From contig NZ_CP037934.1 of assembly GCF_004353225.1 (NCBI RefSeq), forward strand, positions 2,170,001-2,234,000: DNA of 64,000 nucleotides, given 5' to 3'. The DNA is from Marinobacter sp. JH2 (lineage in GTDB: Bacteria; Pseudomonadota; Gammaproteobacteria; Pseudomonadales; Oleiphilaceae). The translations under genes were made by a program, and so were the position numbers. Positions 9,952-19,030 of this stretch are shown here, piece by piece (positions within the stretch are counted from its first letter, which is position 1; each line of letters starts with the position of its first letter). A model generated the notes under the pieces. That model made no database searches. It worked only from the letters and a program-made list of their open reading frames with translations, and had not been told where the DNA came from.

Positions 9952-10414
9952 ATTAACCCTGTTACCCTCGGTTTCCGCTGGCCTTTTAGCCATTATTCCC
10001 TGGCTTGGGCTAGCGGTGTTCACGGTTGCCGCGGCTCTGGAAACCTCCTATCTGTTATTGCTGTTGGTATTGCCAATATTAGCGTTGGGATGGGCATCAT
10101 TTCAGCGCTTTGGACTATTAAGCAAACCGGATTCGGTCGTTGCCCTCTCCCATGACCATGCAGGGCTATCTTGTCAGCTGGCCAACGGACACCATGTACC
10201 CGCGACTGTTAGCAACGCCAGCTTTCTCAGTTCTCAGCTGCTTGTTTTACAGTTCAAACCGCGGATGCCAAGATCGAGCCCAATGCTCGCGATCATTACT
10301 GGCTCCAAAGGCGGGCTAAAATCAAACGTGAGCGACTCGGCCGCTTTCAGGCGCCTGCAAATGCTACTTCGCGCCGGTTCACCTGAAGCCGGACATAACA
10401 CTCCTTCGCATTAA
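9935..10414 (+). CDS. ygfX: YgfX-family membrane protein (CptA-like)
   Basis: A 159-residue protein with a two-helix membrane hairpin ([21 protein letters not shown] and [18 protein letters not shown]) followed by a soluble tail. The start is GTG at 9935, inside the end of sdhE. The family (YgfX, formerly CptA) is encoded beside sdhE in enterobacteria and has been described as a toxin-like partner affecting cytoskeletal proteins. That function is contested and cannot be judged from this sequence. Assignment rests mainly on position and topology. Confidence 0.75.
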   Translation: MSSRIELTLLPSVSAGLLAIIPWLGLAVFTVAAALETSYLLLLLVLPILALGWASFQRFGLLSKPDSVVALSHDHAGLSCQLANGHHVPATVSNASFLSSQLLVLQFKPRMPRSSPMLAIITGSKGGLKSNVSDSAAFRRLQMLLRAGSPEAGHNTPSH

Positions 10415-10428
10415 TTCTGGGGACTATT

Positions 10429-11397
10429 TTGAGTAGACAGGATTCTCAGCAACCCGAACATAACAACGGCCATGCTCTTTTGAGCAACCGCCTCATGGCA
10501 CGTATCAGTGGCCCGGGAACCGACAAGTTTGTGCAGGGCCAGTTTACCCAGCACGTGGACGAAGTCACCAACGAGCAGTCTCTCAGAGCCGCTGCCTGCA
10601 CCCATAAAGGCCGTGCCTACTGCCTGACACGCCTTGTTCGCAATGGCGAAGACCTGCTCATGGACTTTGATGCCAACCAGGCCGAAGCCACTATTACCCA
10701 CCTAAAAAAGTATCTGATGCTTTTTCGGGGCACGACGCTGGAAACACTTTCCGCTGGTCGGATTATCGGTCTGATTGGCAAAGCTGCAGCCGCATCGGTA
10801 TGCGGTGAAGAAGCAGGCTCCCTAACCGGGCCCGGCCAAGTACTGAAGGTCGGTGATAGCCATCTGATTCGTATTGAAAACACCGCCGATCACACTGCTC
10901 GCTACGAGTGGTGGCAAGCAACCACAGAGCAACCGGTTCCAGAAGACATCCCCGAAATTACACCGGAGCAGTGGCTGGCATCCAGTATTTCGGCGGGCGT
11001 GCCTTGGCTGACGGAGGCATCTCAAGAAGCCTATGTCCCGCAAATGCTGAACTTACAGCACCTGCAAGGCGTGCATTTCAAAAAAGGTTGCTACACCGGG
11101 CAGGAAGTCATTGCCCGGATGCATTTTCTCGGCCAGTTGAAAAAAAGTCTGCACAGGCTATCTTTCAATAACGCCCATCAAGCTCCCAACGTCGGCACCA
11201 AGCTTCTGGCCGATGGTAAAGCTGTCGGAGAAGTGGTCAATGCCTTGATGACCGGGGATCTAAACGGTGAAATGCTTGCAGTCATTCGCCATGATGCCAG
11301 CTCCAAAGTACTTTCCTTAGATGGTATGGACAAGGTGACTATCAGTCTTCAGCAATTACCCTATGCTGTGCCTGAACAACTACCTTCTGAAACATAA
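10429..11397 (+). CDS. ygfZ: Folate-binding protein YgfZ (GcvT/CAF17-like)
   Basis: Tetrahydrofolate-binding protein that supports iron-sulfur cluster enzymes such as MiaB. The signature KGCYTGQEVIARMHFLGQLKK, with the key Cys, is at about residues 217-237. The N-terminal region has the GcvT-type FVQGQFTQHVDEV segment. The start is TTG at 10429, with GGGGAC 8 bases upstream; the next Met is 22 residues in and would remove conserved sequence. About 322 aa. Probably the last gene of the sdhE-ygfX-ygfZ unit. Confidence 0.92.
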   Translation: MSRQDSQQPEHNNGHALLSNRLMARISGPGTDKFVQGQFTQHVDEVTNEQSLRAAACTHKGRAYCLTRLVRNGEDLLMDFDANQAEATITHLKKYLMLFRGTTLETLSAGRIIGLIGKAAAASVCGEEAGSLTGPGQVLKVGDSHLIRIENTADHTARYEWWQATTEQPVPEDIPEITPEQWLASSISAGVPWLTEASQEAYVPQMLNLQHLQGVHFKKGCYTGQEVIARMHFLGQLKKSLHRLSFNNAHQAPNVGTKLLADGKAVGEVVNALMTGDLNGEMLAVIRHDASSKVLSLDGMDKVTISLQQLPYAVPEQLPSET

Positions 11398-11488
11398 GTT
11401 GACAGGAAAGATCGCGCTTATTTGCTATAAAGGCAGCCATACACTGAGCCCTGTTTGAGGGCCCCATTTAAGTGGAAACAGACTGACT

Positions 11489-12322
11489 ATGGCCGACATG
11501 ATCGAAACCATTAAAGCTGACCTGACCAGCGCCATCGAGAATGACAAGTTAATTTTGCCAACACTTCCCGAAGCAGCCCTGCAAGTCAGAGAAATTGCAG
11601 AATCGGAAGATACCTCGATTGCAGATCTGGTGACGGTGATCAGCAATGACACGGCACTGTCTGCTCGTATCATCCGCGTGTGCAACAGCCCGTTGTTCCG
11701 TGGCACGCGGGCCATTGAGAATCTGAACATGGCTGTAAGCCGCCTGGGCATGGCCTACACCAGCAATCTCGCAATGGGGCTGGCCATGGAACAAATGTTC
11801 CAAGCCACCTCTGACATGGTGGATAAGAGGCTTCGCGCCACTTGGCAAACCAGCACCGAAGTCGCCGGCATTTGTCACGTTCTGGCCCAACACTACACCA
11901 AATTAAGACCCGACCAAGCCACTCTGGCCGGGCTGGTACACCTAATTGGTGTTCTTCCCATTCTTCGCTATGTTGAAGATCACAGCTTGGACCTGAGCGG
12001 TATCGTACTGGATGCAGTGATCGAAGAGCTGCACCCTCGGATCGGCAGCTTGATCCTGAAAAAATGGCAATTCCCGGAAGCACTGCAAAATGTGCCAATG
12101 GACTATGCCAACTTACAACGTGAGGTACCTCAAGCAGATCATGCCGACTTGGTGATGATTGCCAACCTACAGTTGATCGCCGGCACTAACCACCGTTGGA
12201 ACCAGGTGGATTTCACCACTATTTCGGCGTTTGGTCGATTAGGTCTGGACCCTGAAATGAATCTGGCTGAGGAAGAGGATCTGAGCGCCCAAATGGAAGC
12301 GGCCATGGCATTGCTTGGGTAA
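11489..12322 (+). CDS. HDOD domain protein
   Basis: A 277-residue stand-alone HDOD protein. LPTLPEAALQVREIAESEDT opens the domain, and SARIIRVCNSPLFRG is the typical core helix. The HD-like histidines are not arranged as a metal site, as is usual for HDOD. Such proteins are thought to act in signalling or stress responses, with no proven enzymatic activity. No GGDEF, EAL or receiver domain is attached. Its start lies about 90 bases after ygfZ, and it converges with ung 10 bases after its stop. Confidence 0.85.
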   Translation: MADMIETIKADLTSAIENDKLILPTLPEAALQVREIAESEDTSIADLVTVISNDTALSARIIRVCNSPLFRGTRAIENLNMAVSRLGMAYTSNLAMGLAMEQMFQATSDMVDKRLRATWQTSTEVAGICHVLAQHYTKLRPDQATLAGLVHLIGVLPILRYVEDHSLDLSGIVLDAVIEELHPRIGSLILKKWQFPEALQNVPMDYANLQREVPQADHADLVMIANLQLIAGTNHRWNQVDFTTISAFGRLGLDPEMNLAEEEDLSAQMEAAMALLG

Positions 12323-12332
12323 TCGCTCGACT

Positions 12333-13061
12333 TTAGAGGTCAAGCAGCTCCTGCTGTGAAGCTGAATCCAGAGCCCACTCTATCGGGCTCTGGTGATGCT
12401 CAAGCAACCATTGATTAACACGAGAAAAATGCTGACATCCGAAGAACCCGCGATAGGCACTGAGCGGAGATGGATGCGGCCCCTCCAGTACCAAATGACG
12501 ATCACGATCAATGATCTGACCTTTCTGCTTGGCGTATCCACCCCAGAGCAAAAACACCACGCCCTCGCGTTGCTGATTCACTACGTTGATCACTCGATCA
12601 GTAAAGATTTCCCAACCCTTACCTTGATGGGCGCCAGCCTTTCCCTGCTCAACCGTCAATACCGCATTTAGCAGCAACACACCCTGCTCGGCCCAAGATT
12701 GCAGGCAGCCGTGACCGGGGGAGCCAATACCCAAATCCTGCTGAATTTCTTTAAAGATGTTCTTCAGCGACGGCGGTATCCGCACACCGTGAGACACCGA
12801 GAAGCTCAGGCCGTGGGCCTGACCGGCGCCGTGGTAGGGGTCTTGCCCCAAAATAACGACTTTGGTCTGATCAAGCGGGGTGCTGTTTAGCGCATTGAAC
12901 AGCTGTGACTGAGGAGGAAACAATGTCTTTCCGGCACGCTCTTCCGCTACCAGGAATTCTGCCAAGCGATGCATATAAGGTTGACGGAACTCGTCCGCCA
13001 ACCACTGGTCCCAGCCGAGCCCGGACTTCAGTTCCTGAGCCAGTGCCTCAGCCGGGTGCAT
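12333..13061 (-). CDS. ung: Uracil-DNA glycosylase
   Basis: Family 1 uracil-DNA glycosylase, removing uracil from DNA in base excision repair. The water-activating loop [18 protein letters not shown] carries the catalytic Asp. The minor-groove loop is [17 protein letters not shown], with its catalytic His. About 242 aa. The start is four bases after the lysS stop, so it is probably cotranscribed with prfB-lysS. Confidence 0.96.
   Translation of the reverse strand: MHPAEALAQELKSGLGWDQWLADEFRQPYMHRLAEFLVAEERAGKTLFPPQSQLFNALNSTPLDQTKVVILGQDPYHGAGQAHGLSFSVSHGVRIPPSLKNIFKEIQQDLGIGSPGHGCLQSWAEQGVLLLNAVLTVEQGKAGAHQGKGWEIFTDRVINVVNQQREGVVFLLWGGYAKQKGQIIDRDRHLVLEGPHPSPLSAYRGFFGCQHFSRVNQWLLEHHQSPIEWALDSASQQELLDL
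12368..12393. repeat. Perfect 9-bp inverted repeat at the HDOD/ung junction
   Basis: CCAGAGCCC (12368-12376), an 8-base loop, then GGGCTCTGG (12385-12393). It lies within the last codons of ung and 46 bases after the HDOD stop on the opposite strand. No T-run follows on either strand, so it is not a standard intrinsic terminator. It could still protect or end the HDOD transcript. Confidence 0.5.
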
Positions 13062-13064
13062 GCC

Positions 13065-14600
13065 TTATTCGTCTCCGGCGCTCTGTTCGGCTTTGTGCTC
13101 TGGGCGCATGGCCGGGAACAGAATAACATCACGGATCGACGGCGAATCGGTCAGCATCATGGCCAAGCGGTCGATGCCAATTCCCTCGCCCGCGGTCGGC
13201 GGCAAGCCGTATTCCAGAGCCATCACGTAGTCGTCGTCGTAGAACATGGCTTCGTCGTCGCCGGCGTCCTTCTCAGCCACCTGCGCCTTGAAGCGCTCCG
13301 CCTGATCTTCGGCATCGTTCAGCTCCGAGAAGCCGTTGGCAATTTCACGACCGCCCACGAAGAACTCAAAGCGCTCGGTGACAAACGGATCGCTGTCTTT
13401 GCAGCGGGCCAGCGGCGACACTTCCTTCGGGTACTCGGTGATGAAGGTCGGCTGCATCAAGCGATGCTCGGCGGTCTCTTCGAAGATCTCGATTTGCACC
13501 TTACCTAAGCCCCAGATGTCTTTAACCTTGATACCAAGCCCTTTCGCCAGCTCACGTGCTTGAGCTTCGTCGGCCAGCTGCTCACGTGTAATTTCCGGAT
13601 TGTAGCGCAAGATTGCATCCACCACGGTCAAGCGCTCAAACGGTTTGCCGAAGTCGTATTCAACGGCTTCTTCGGTACCGTCTTTCAGCACGCGCGTGTT
13701 GGTCACCGTGGTGGTCCCCAGCACTTTGTCAGCGATGGTACGCAGCATGTCTTCGGTCAGGTCCATCAGGTCGTTATAATCCGCATACGCCTGATAGAAC
13801 TCGACCATGGTGAATTCCGGGTTGTGCCGGGTCGATAAGCCTTCGTTACGGAAGTTACGGTTGATCTCGAACACTCGCTCAAAACCACCCACAACCAAGC
13901 GCTTGAGGTAAAGCTCCGGCGCAATCCGCAGGTACATATCAATACCCAGTGCGTTGTGATGGGTCACGAACGGACGGGCGGTCGCACCACCAGGAATCAC
14001 CTGAAGCATCGGCGTTTCGACTTCCATGAAGTCACGCTCGGAGAAGTACTGGCGCATTACATTGATGATTTTCGAGCGTGCATAGAACACCCGACGGCTG
14101 TCTTCGTTCATCATCAAGTCTACGTAACGATGACGGTAACGGGCCTCGGTGTCGGTCAGGCCTTTATGCTTCTCAGGCAGCGGACGCAACGACTTGGTGA
14201 GCAGGGTGTACTCATCCATCGCCACGTAGAGGTCACCTTTGCCCGACTTGCACAGCACGCCGCGCACGCCCACGATGTCGCCAAGATCCCAATGCTTGGT
14301 GTCTTTCTGGACATCTTTGGTGGCGTAGATCTGAATCCGGCCAGTCATATCCTGAACCACTTTGAACGCCTTGCGATCGAGCATCATGCGGCCAGCAATG
14401 GCCACTTGGATGCCCATGGCTTCCAGCTCTTCCTTGGACTTGTCACCGTATTTCTCCTGCAGCTCGGCAGCAGTGGCATCCCGTCGGAAATTGTTCGGGA
14501 ACGCATTGCCCTGCTCTCGCAGGTTGGCCAGTTTGGCGCGGCGCTCCGCAATCAGCTTATTGTCCTCGGGCTGGGTCGCGTTCTGGGTCTGTTCGGTCAT
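13065..14600 (-). CDS. lysS: Lysyl-tRNA synthetase, class II
   Basis: Charges tRNA-Lys with lysine. It has an N-terminal OB-fold anticodon-binding domain (about residues 60-150) and a class II core. Motif 2 reads [20 protein letters not shown] and motif 3 [13 protein letters not shown]. About 511 aa, full length. It follows prfB by 50 bases, the same prfB-lysS pairing as in E. coli. Confidence 0.97.
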   Translation of the reverse strand: MTEQTQNATQPEDNKLIAERRAKLANLREQGNAFPNNFRRDATAAELQEKYGDKSKEELEAMGIQVAIAGRMMLDRKAFKVVQDMTGRIQIYATKDVQKDTKHWDLGDIVGVRGVLCKSGKGDLYVAMDEYTLLTKSLRPLPEKHKGLTDTEARYRHRYVDLMMNEDSRRVFYARSKIINVMRQYFSERDFMEVETPMLQVIPGGATARPFVTHHNALGIDMYLRIAPELYLKRLVVGGFERVFEINRNFRNEGLSTRHNPEFTMVEFYQAYADYNDLMDLTEDMLRTIADKVLGTTTVTNTRVLKDGTEEAVEYDFGKPFERLTVVDAILRYNPEITREQLADEAQARELAKGLGIKVKDIWGLGKVQIEIFEETAEHRLMQPTFITEYPKEVSPLARCKDSDPFVTERFEFFVGGREIANGFSELNDAEDQAERFKAQVAEKDAGDDEAMFYDDDYVMALEYGLPPTAGEGIGIDRLAMMLTDSPSIRDVILFPAMRPEHKAEQSAGDE

Positions 14601-14640
14601 GTTAGCTCACTAAGAAGTCGGGGGGTCCGGTTCGGGTTGA

Positions 14641-14662
14641 ATGGCGCTGTTTACAGCGCCAT
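14641..14662 (-). repeat. Hairpin with the prfB stop codon in its loop
   Basis: On the minus strand, ATGGCGCTG, a TAAA loop and CAGCGCCAT form a perfect 9-bp stem. The loop contains the prfB stop TAA (14653-14651). No T-run follows, so readthrough into lysS is expected. It may stabilise the prfB message end or tune expression between the two genes. Confidence 0.5.
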
Positions 14663-15746
14663 CTTCAGACTGGCTTCGATAAACTTGTCGATGTCGCCAT
14701 CGAGCACCGACTGGGTGTTACTGGTTTCCACCTTGGTGCGAAGATCTTTGATACGGCTATCATCCAGCACGTATGAGCGGATCTGGCTACCCCAGCCGAT
14801 GTCAGACTTAGAGTCTTCCTGCTTCTGCTTCTCGGCGTTGCGCAATTGCATCTCGCGCTCGAACAGCTTGGCTTTCAGCTGTTTCATCGCCTGATCTTTG
14901 TTCTGATGCTGGCTTCGGCCAGCCTGGCACGCCACCACGATTCCGGTAGGGTTATGAGTCAGTCGCACGGCCGATTCGGTTCGGTTTACGTGCTGACCAC
15001 CCGCACCAGACGCGCGGTATACGTCTACGCGCAGATCAGCCGGGTTGATGTCGATTTCAAAGCTGTCATCCACTTCCGGCGAGATGAACACGGAAGAGAA
15101 GGACGTATGCCGACGATTACCGGAATCGAACGGTGATTTGCGCACCAGACGATGAACGCCGGTTTCGGTCCGCAACCATCCGTAGGCGTAGTCGCCCTGT
15201 ATGTGAATGGTCGCACTCTTGATACCCGCGACTTCACCTTCCTGCAACTCGACGATTTCGGCTTTGAAGCCTCGGCGCTCGGCCCAGCGCAGGTACATAC
15301 GCAACAGCATGTTGCCCCAGTCTTGCGCTTCGGTGCCGCCAGAGCCGGCCTGAATTTCCAGGTAGGCGTTGTTGGCGTCCATTTCACCGGAGAACATGCG
15401 GCGGAATTCGAGCTTCTCGAGTTCCTTATCAAGGCCTTCTAAATCAGCTTCAATTTCTTGAACGGTGCCTTCGTCGTCCTCTTCTACGGCCATTTCGAGC
15501 AGGCTTTCTGCGTCTGCCAGGCCAGAGGTGAGGTTATCAATGGTTCTGACGATCAGTTCGAGGTCAGAACGCTCCTTACCCAGTGACTGGGCGCGCTCCG
15601 GATCGTCCCATACGGTTGGGAGTTCAAGTTCGCGTTCTACTTCGACCAGGCGTTCGCTTCGCTGATCGTAGTCAAAGATACCCCCTCAGCGCTTCGGTGC
15701 GCTCGCGAAGCTCTTTGATCTTCGTCACTATGGGATTAATTTCCAT
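14651..15746 (-). CDS. prfB: Peptide chain release factor 2, with programmed +1 frameshift
   Basis: RF2 releases peptides at UGA and UAA codons. Translation starts at ATG 15746 ([20 protein letters not shown]) and meets an in-frame TGA at 15674-15672. A +1 shift then continues in the long frame to 14651, about 364 residues in all. The catalytic GGQ is in [16 protein letters not shown] and the stop-recognition tripeptide SPF in VRKSPFDSG. The first ~24 residues and the rest are in different frames, so a plain reading gives a truncated gene. This is normal autoregulation, not a mutation. Confidence 0.96.
15671..15686 (-). promoter_or_regulatory. RF2 programmed frameshift signal
   Basis: The minus strand reads AGGGGGTATCTTTGAC. 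The internal Shine-Dalgarno-like AGGGGG lies three bases before the CTT slip codon, which is followed by TGA and C. This is the classical prfB recoding site, by which low RF2 levels raise frameshifting and RF2 synthesis. Confidence 0.95.
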
Positions 15747-15878
15747 GAAACCTTGTCTCGCTTTGGAAAATGGTGCGATAAAAACTGAGGGCGAATTCTA
15801 CCGGAATTCGTGCGTTAAATCAGCTATTCGTGGATGGGTGCAGGCACCCTGCAAGGTAGGGCTTTCCGAGAGACGCGG

Positions 15879-17612
15879 TCAGCCCAGAGGCTCGAGATAA
15901 TCCACCATCAACTGCAAGTTGGTCCGACCACGGAAGGTGTTGGCATCCGGTTTGTAGACCACCCGGGCACCCGAGCGGGTGTAGTCCGGTACTTCAGGGC
16001 CGGTATTGAAGGCGATGGCGTCGATAATGCCGCCGCCTTCTGCTGGCTGCAGCACCAGTTTCAGGTGATTTTCTCCCACGATGCGCTGGCTGACGACTTT
16101 GAATTCACCATCGAACAATGGCTCTGGGAAGTGTTGCCCCCAAGGGCCGCTGCGCTTGAGCAGGTATGCGGTATCGAGGTTCAGCTCCGCAGATGCCAAC
16201 GGGCCGTCAGTGACGATGGCCGCTTCCAGATCTTCCGGCGTCAGGGTGTCTCTAACCGCCTGGTCGAAAGCTTTGCCGAATAATTCCAGGTCGTCACGGG
16301 CAATCGTCATACCGGCGGCCATGGCGTGGCCGCCGTATTTTTTCATCAAACCCGGTGATTTGGCATCCACAACCGCGAGAGCATCGCGGATATGCAGGCC
16401 CGGAATAGACCGGGCCGAGCCTTTGAGGCTAACGCCGTCATCGTCCGGCGCAAACGCAATGGTCGGGCGATGGGTCTGCTCGCGGATTCTGGCGGCGAGA
16501 ATACCTATCACACCTTGGTGCCAGTCCTGATCAAACAAAGCCAAGCCCCAGGGCAAACCGTCGATATCCAACGACATGGAAGCCAGCAGCTCTTGGGCTT
16601 GGCTTTTCATGTCTTTTTCGATGGTGCGGCGCTCTCGATTGAAAGTGTCCAGCTCTTGCGCGAGACGCAAGGCTTCATCGGGGTTATCCACGAGCAAACA
16701 GGCAATGCCGATGCTCATATCATCCAAGCGGCCGGCGGCATTAAGACGGGGGCCAACAACAAAACCCAGATCGGTAGAACTGATCTCGGTGTGGTCCCGG
16801 CCTGCCACTTTTAACAGCGCCAGTATGCCAGGGCGAGCTTCGCCTTTGCGGATACGGCGAATGCCCTGCTCTACAAAAATTCGGTTGTTATGGTCCAACG
16901 GAACAACATCCGCCACCGTGCCCAAAGCGACCAGATCCAGCAGGGTACCCAGATTGGGCTCAGGATTCGGCAGCAGATTGCGATCACGCAGGTGCTTTCG
17001 CAGCGCGGTGAGCACATAGAACATTACACCCACGCCAGCGGCATTTTTGCTTAAGAACGGGCAGCCGGGCTGATTGGGATTTACGATGGCATCTGCGTCT
17101 GGCAGTTCTTCTCCCGCCAAGTGATGATCAGTCACAACCACTTTGATTCCAAGTTCCCTTGCAGCTCGCACGCCTTCGATGGCGGAGATTCCGTTATCAA
17201 CGGTCACCAGCAAGTCGGGTAATTCACCCTCTTCCTGCAATCGATGGATGATTCCCGGTGTTAGGCCGTAACCATCGGAGAAACGACTCGGCACTCTGAA
17301 ATCGACCGATGGCACGCCCAACATAGACAAGCCGAGCATCGCAACCGCCGTGCTGGTGGCACCGTCTGCATCGAAATCACCAAGAATCATAACGCGCTGC
17401 TTCTGAACCACCGCGTCGGCCAGCAACTCCACAGCTCGGTCTATGCCTCGCAATTGCATCGGGGACGCCAGGTGCTTCAGGGTGTACTGGAGCTGATCGT
17501 CGGATTGAACGCCACGGGCGGCGTATAACCGACGAAGGATGGGAGGCAGGCTTTGCCCCCAGCTCGACGTGTCAGCGGGCTGGGGGCGGCGCAGGATCTT
17601 TTTAGGAGTCAT
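15879..17612 (-). CDS. recJ: Single-stranded-DNA-specific 5'-3' exonuclease RecJ
   Basis: DHH-family nuclease of recombination and mismatch repair. GDFDADGATSTA near residue 76 and VTDHHLAGEELPDADAIVNP carry the DHH phosphoesterase metal ligands. KYGGHAMAAGMTI marks the DHHA1 domain, followed by a C-terminal OB-fold. About 577 aa, full length. Its start is six bases after the thrC stop, continuing the xerD-dsbC-hom-thrC-recJ order known from pseudomonads. Confidence 0.96.
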   Translation of the reverse strand: MTPKKILRRPQPADTSSWGQSLPPILRRLYAARGVQSDDQLQYTLKHLASPMQLRGIDRAVELLADAVVQKQRVMILGDFDADGATSTAVAMLGLSMLGVPSVDFRVPSRFSDGYGLTPGIIHRLQEEGELPDLLVTVDNGISAIEGVRAARELGIKVVVTDHHLAGEELPDADAIVNPNQPGCPFLSKNAAGVGVMFYVLTALRKHLRDRNLLPNPEPNLGTLLDLVALGTVADVVPLDHNNRIFVEQGIRRIRKGEARPGILALLKVAGRDHTEISSTDLGFVVGPRLNAAGRLDDMSIGIACLLVDNPDEALRLAQELDTFNRERRTIEKDMKSQAQELLASMSLDIDGLPWGLALFDQDWHQGVIGILAARIREQTHRPTIAFAPDDDGVSLKGSARSIPGLHIRDALAVVDAKSPGLMKKYGGHAMAAGMTIARDDLELFGKAFDQAVRDTLTPEDLEAAIVTDGPLASAELNLDTAYLLKRSGPWGQHFPEPLFDGEFKVVSQRIVGENHLKLVLQPAEGGGIIDAIAFNTGPEVPDYTRSGARVVYKPDANTFRGRTNLQLMVDYLEPLG

Positions 17613-17618
17613 GCCGGA

Positions 17619-19019
17619 TCAGGCATTTTTCCAGTGCTTGGACAAAAAGCCCTGCACTTCAGCCAGATCGTTATCCAGCACGGTGTAGCGCTCTTCTCGC
17701 TCGAACAGATCAGCCATGTGAGGCGGCAACTGAGGCTTCACCGACAAGCCGGATTCGACAATAGCATCAGGGAACTTGGCCGGGTGCGCGGTGCCCAAGG
17801 TAATCATCGGAACCGTTTCGTCGCGACGGCAATTACGGGCTGCGCGCACGCCGATCGCGGTATGCGGGTCGAGCAGGTATTCATTCTTCTCGTAGATTTC
17901 ACGGATGGTATCGCAGGTGGCTTTGTCGTCTACCGCATCGCTGTCAAACAGCTTGCGGGCCGCCTTCCAACGGTAATCTTCGATGCTGACTGGACCTTTA
18001 GCTGCGTTTTCCAGCAGATCTTTCACCGCAACGCCGTCACGACCATGCAAGTCGAACAACAACCGCTCAAAGTTGCTGGATACCATGATGTCCATGCTAG
18101 GCGACAGCGTGTGCTCCAACTGCTGCTGCTCATAGCGGTTACCGCTCATGAAGCGATGCAGAATGTCGTTGCGGTTGGTGGCAATCACCAACTGACTGAT
18201 AGGCAGGCCCATCTTCTTGGCCAGGTAACCGGCAAAGATGTCGCCAAAGTTACCCGTGGGCACAGAGAACGCCATGCTGCGGTCAGGGCCACCCAATGCC
18301 AGCGATGCTTGGAAGTAGTAGACGATCTGGGCCATGATTCGCGCCCAGTTGATCGAGTTCACAGCCGCCAACTGGGTTTTACCACCCAGGAACGACTGGT
18401 CACCGAAGCTTTCTTTGACCATGCGCTGGCAATCGTCAAAGTTTCCCTTCACGGCAATGTTGTGGATGTTGTCGCCCTGCACGGTCGTCATCTGGCGACG
18501 CTGTACCTCAGACACACGCTGGTACGGGTGCAGGATGAAAATATCCACATGCTCGCAACGTCGGCAACCTTCAATGGCCGCAGAACCTGTGTCACCCGAC
18601 GTCGCGCCCATGATCACAACGTGCTGCTTACGCTTTTCAAGCACATAGTCGAGCAAGCGTCCAAGCAATTGCAGCGCAAAGTCTTTGAAGGCCAACGTGG
18701 GACCGCGGAACAGTTCCATCACCCATTCATTGCTGTCGAGCTGAACCAGAGGCGCTACCGACTGATGGGCAAAGCCGCTATAGGTTTCATTCAACATTAT
18801 GCGGAAATCGTCGGCCGGGATGGCATCTTCCACGAACGGGTACATAACGTTAAAGGCCAACTCCGCGTAGGGCAAGCCCCGCCAGCTGCGAATTTCTTCC
18901 AAGCTGAAGTGCGGCAACGACTCCGGTACATATAGGCCACCGTCGGTTGCCAACCCAGTCAGAAGAACGTCTTCAAAGCCTAAAGCGGGTGCTTCGCCCC
19001 GTGTGCTGATGTATCTCAC
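17619..19019 (-). CDS. thrC: Threonine synthase
   Basis: PLP enzyme converting phosphohomoserine to threonine. The N-terminal TRGEAPALGFEDVLLTGLATDGGLYVPE is diagnostic. The PLP lysine lies in LAFKDFALQLLGR and the phosphate-binding glycine loop in GATSGDTGSAAIEG. About 466 aa. The start is GTG at 19019 with AGGT six bases upstream. It is separated from hom by 11 bases, a clear hom-thrC unit. Confidence 0.97.
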   Translation of the reverse strand: MRYISTRGEAPALGFEDVLLTGLATDGGLYVPESLPHFSLEEIRSWRGLPYAELAFNVMYPFVEDAIPADDFRIMLNETYSGFAHQSVAPLVQLDSNEWVMELFRGPTLAFKDFALQLLGRLLDYVLEKRKQHVVIMGATSGDTGSAAIEGCRRCEHVDIFILHPYQRVSEVQRRQMTTVQGDNIHNIAVKGNFDDCQRMVKESFGDQSFLGGKTQLAAVNSINWARIMAQIVYYFQASLALGGPDRSMAFSVPTGNFGDIFAGYLAKKMGLPISQLVIATNRNDILHRFMSGNRYEQQQLEHTLSPSMDIMVSSNFERLLFDLHGRDGVAVKDLLENAAKGPVSIEDYRWKAARKLFDSDAVDDKATCDTIREIYEKNEYLLDPHTAIGVRAARNCRRDETVPMITLGTAHPAKFPDAIVESGLSVKPQLPPHMADLFEREERYTVLDNDLAEVQGFLSKHWKNA

Positions 19020-19030
19020 GTGCGTACCTG

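Noticed and set aside
17553..18935. A 460-codon open frame antisense to thrC
   Set aside because: It is a frame shadow of thrC. The translation is His/Gln/Val-rich and low in recognisable motifs, with no ribosome site. Long antisense frames also occur over lysS, ffh and the GGDEF-EAL gene for the same compositional reason.
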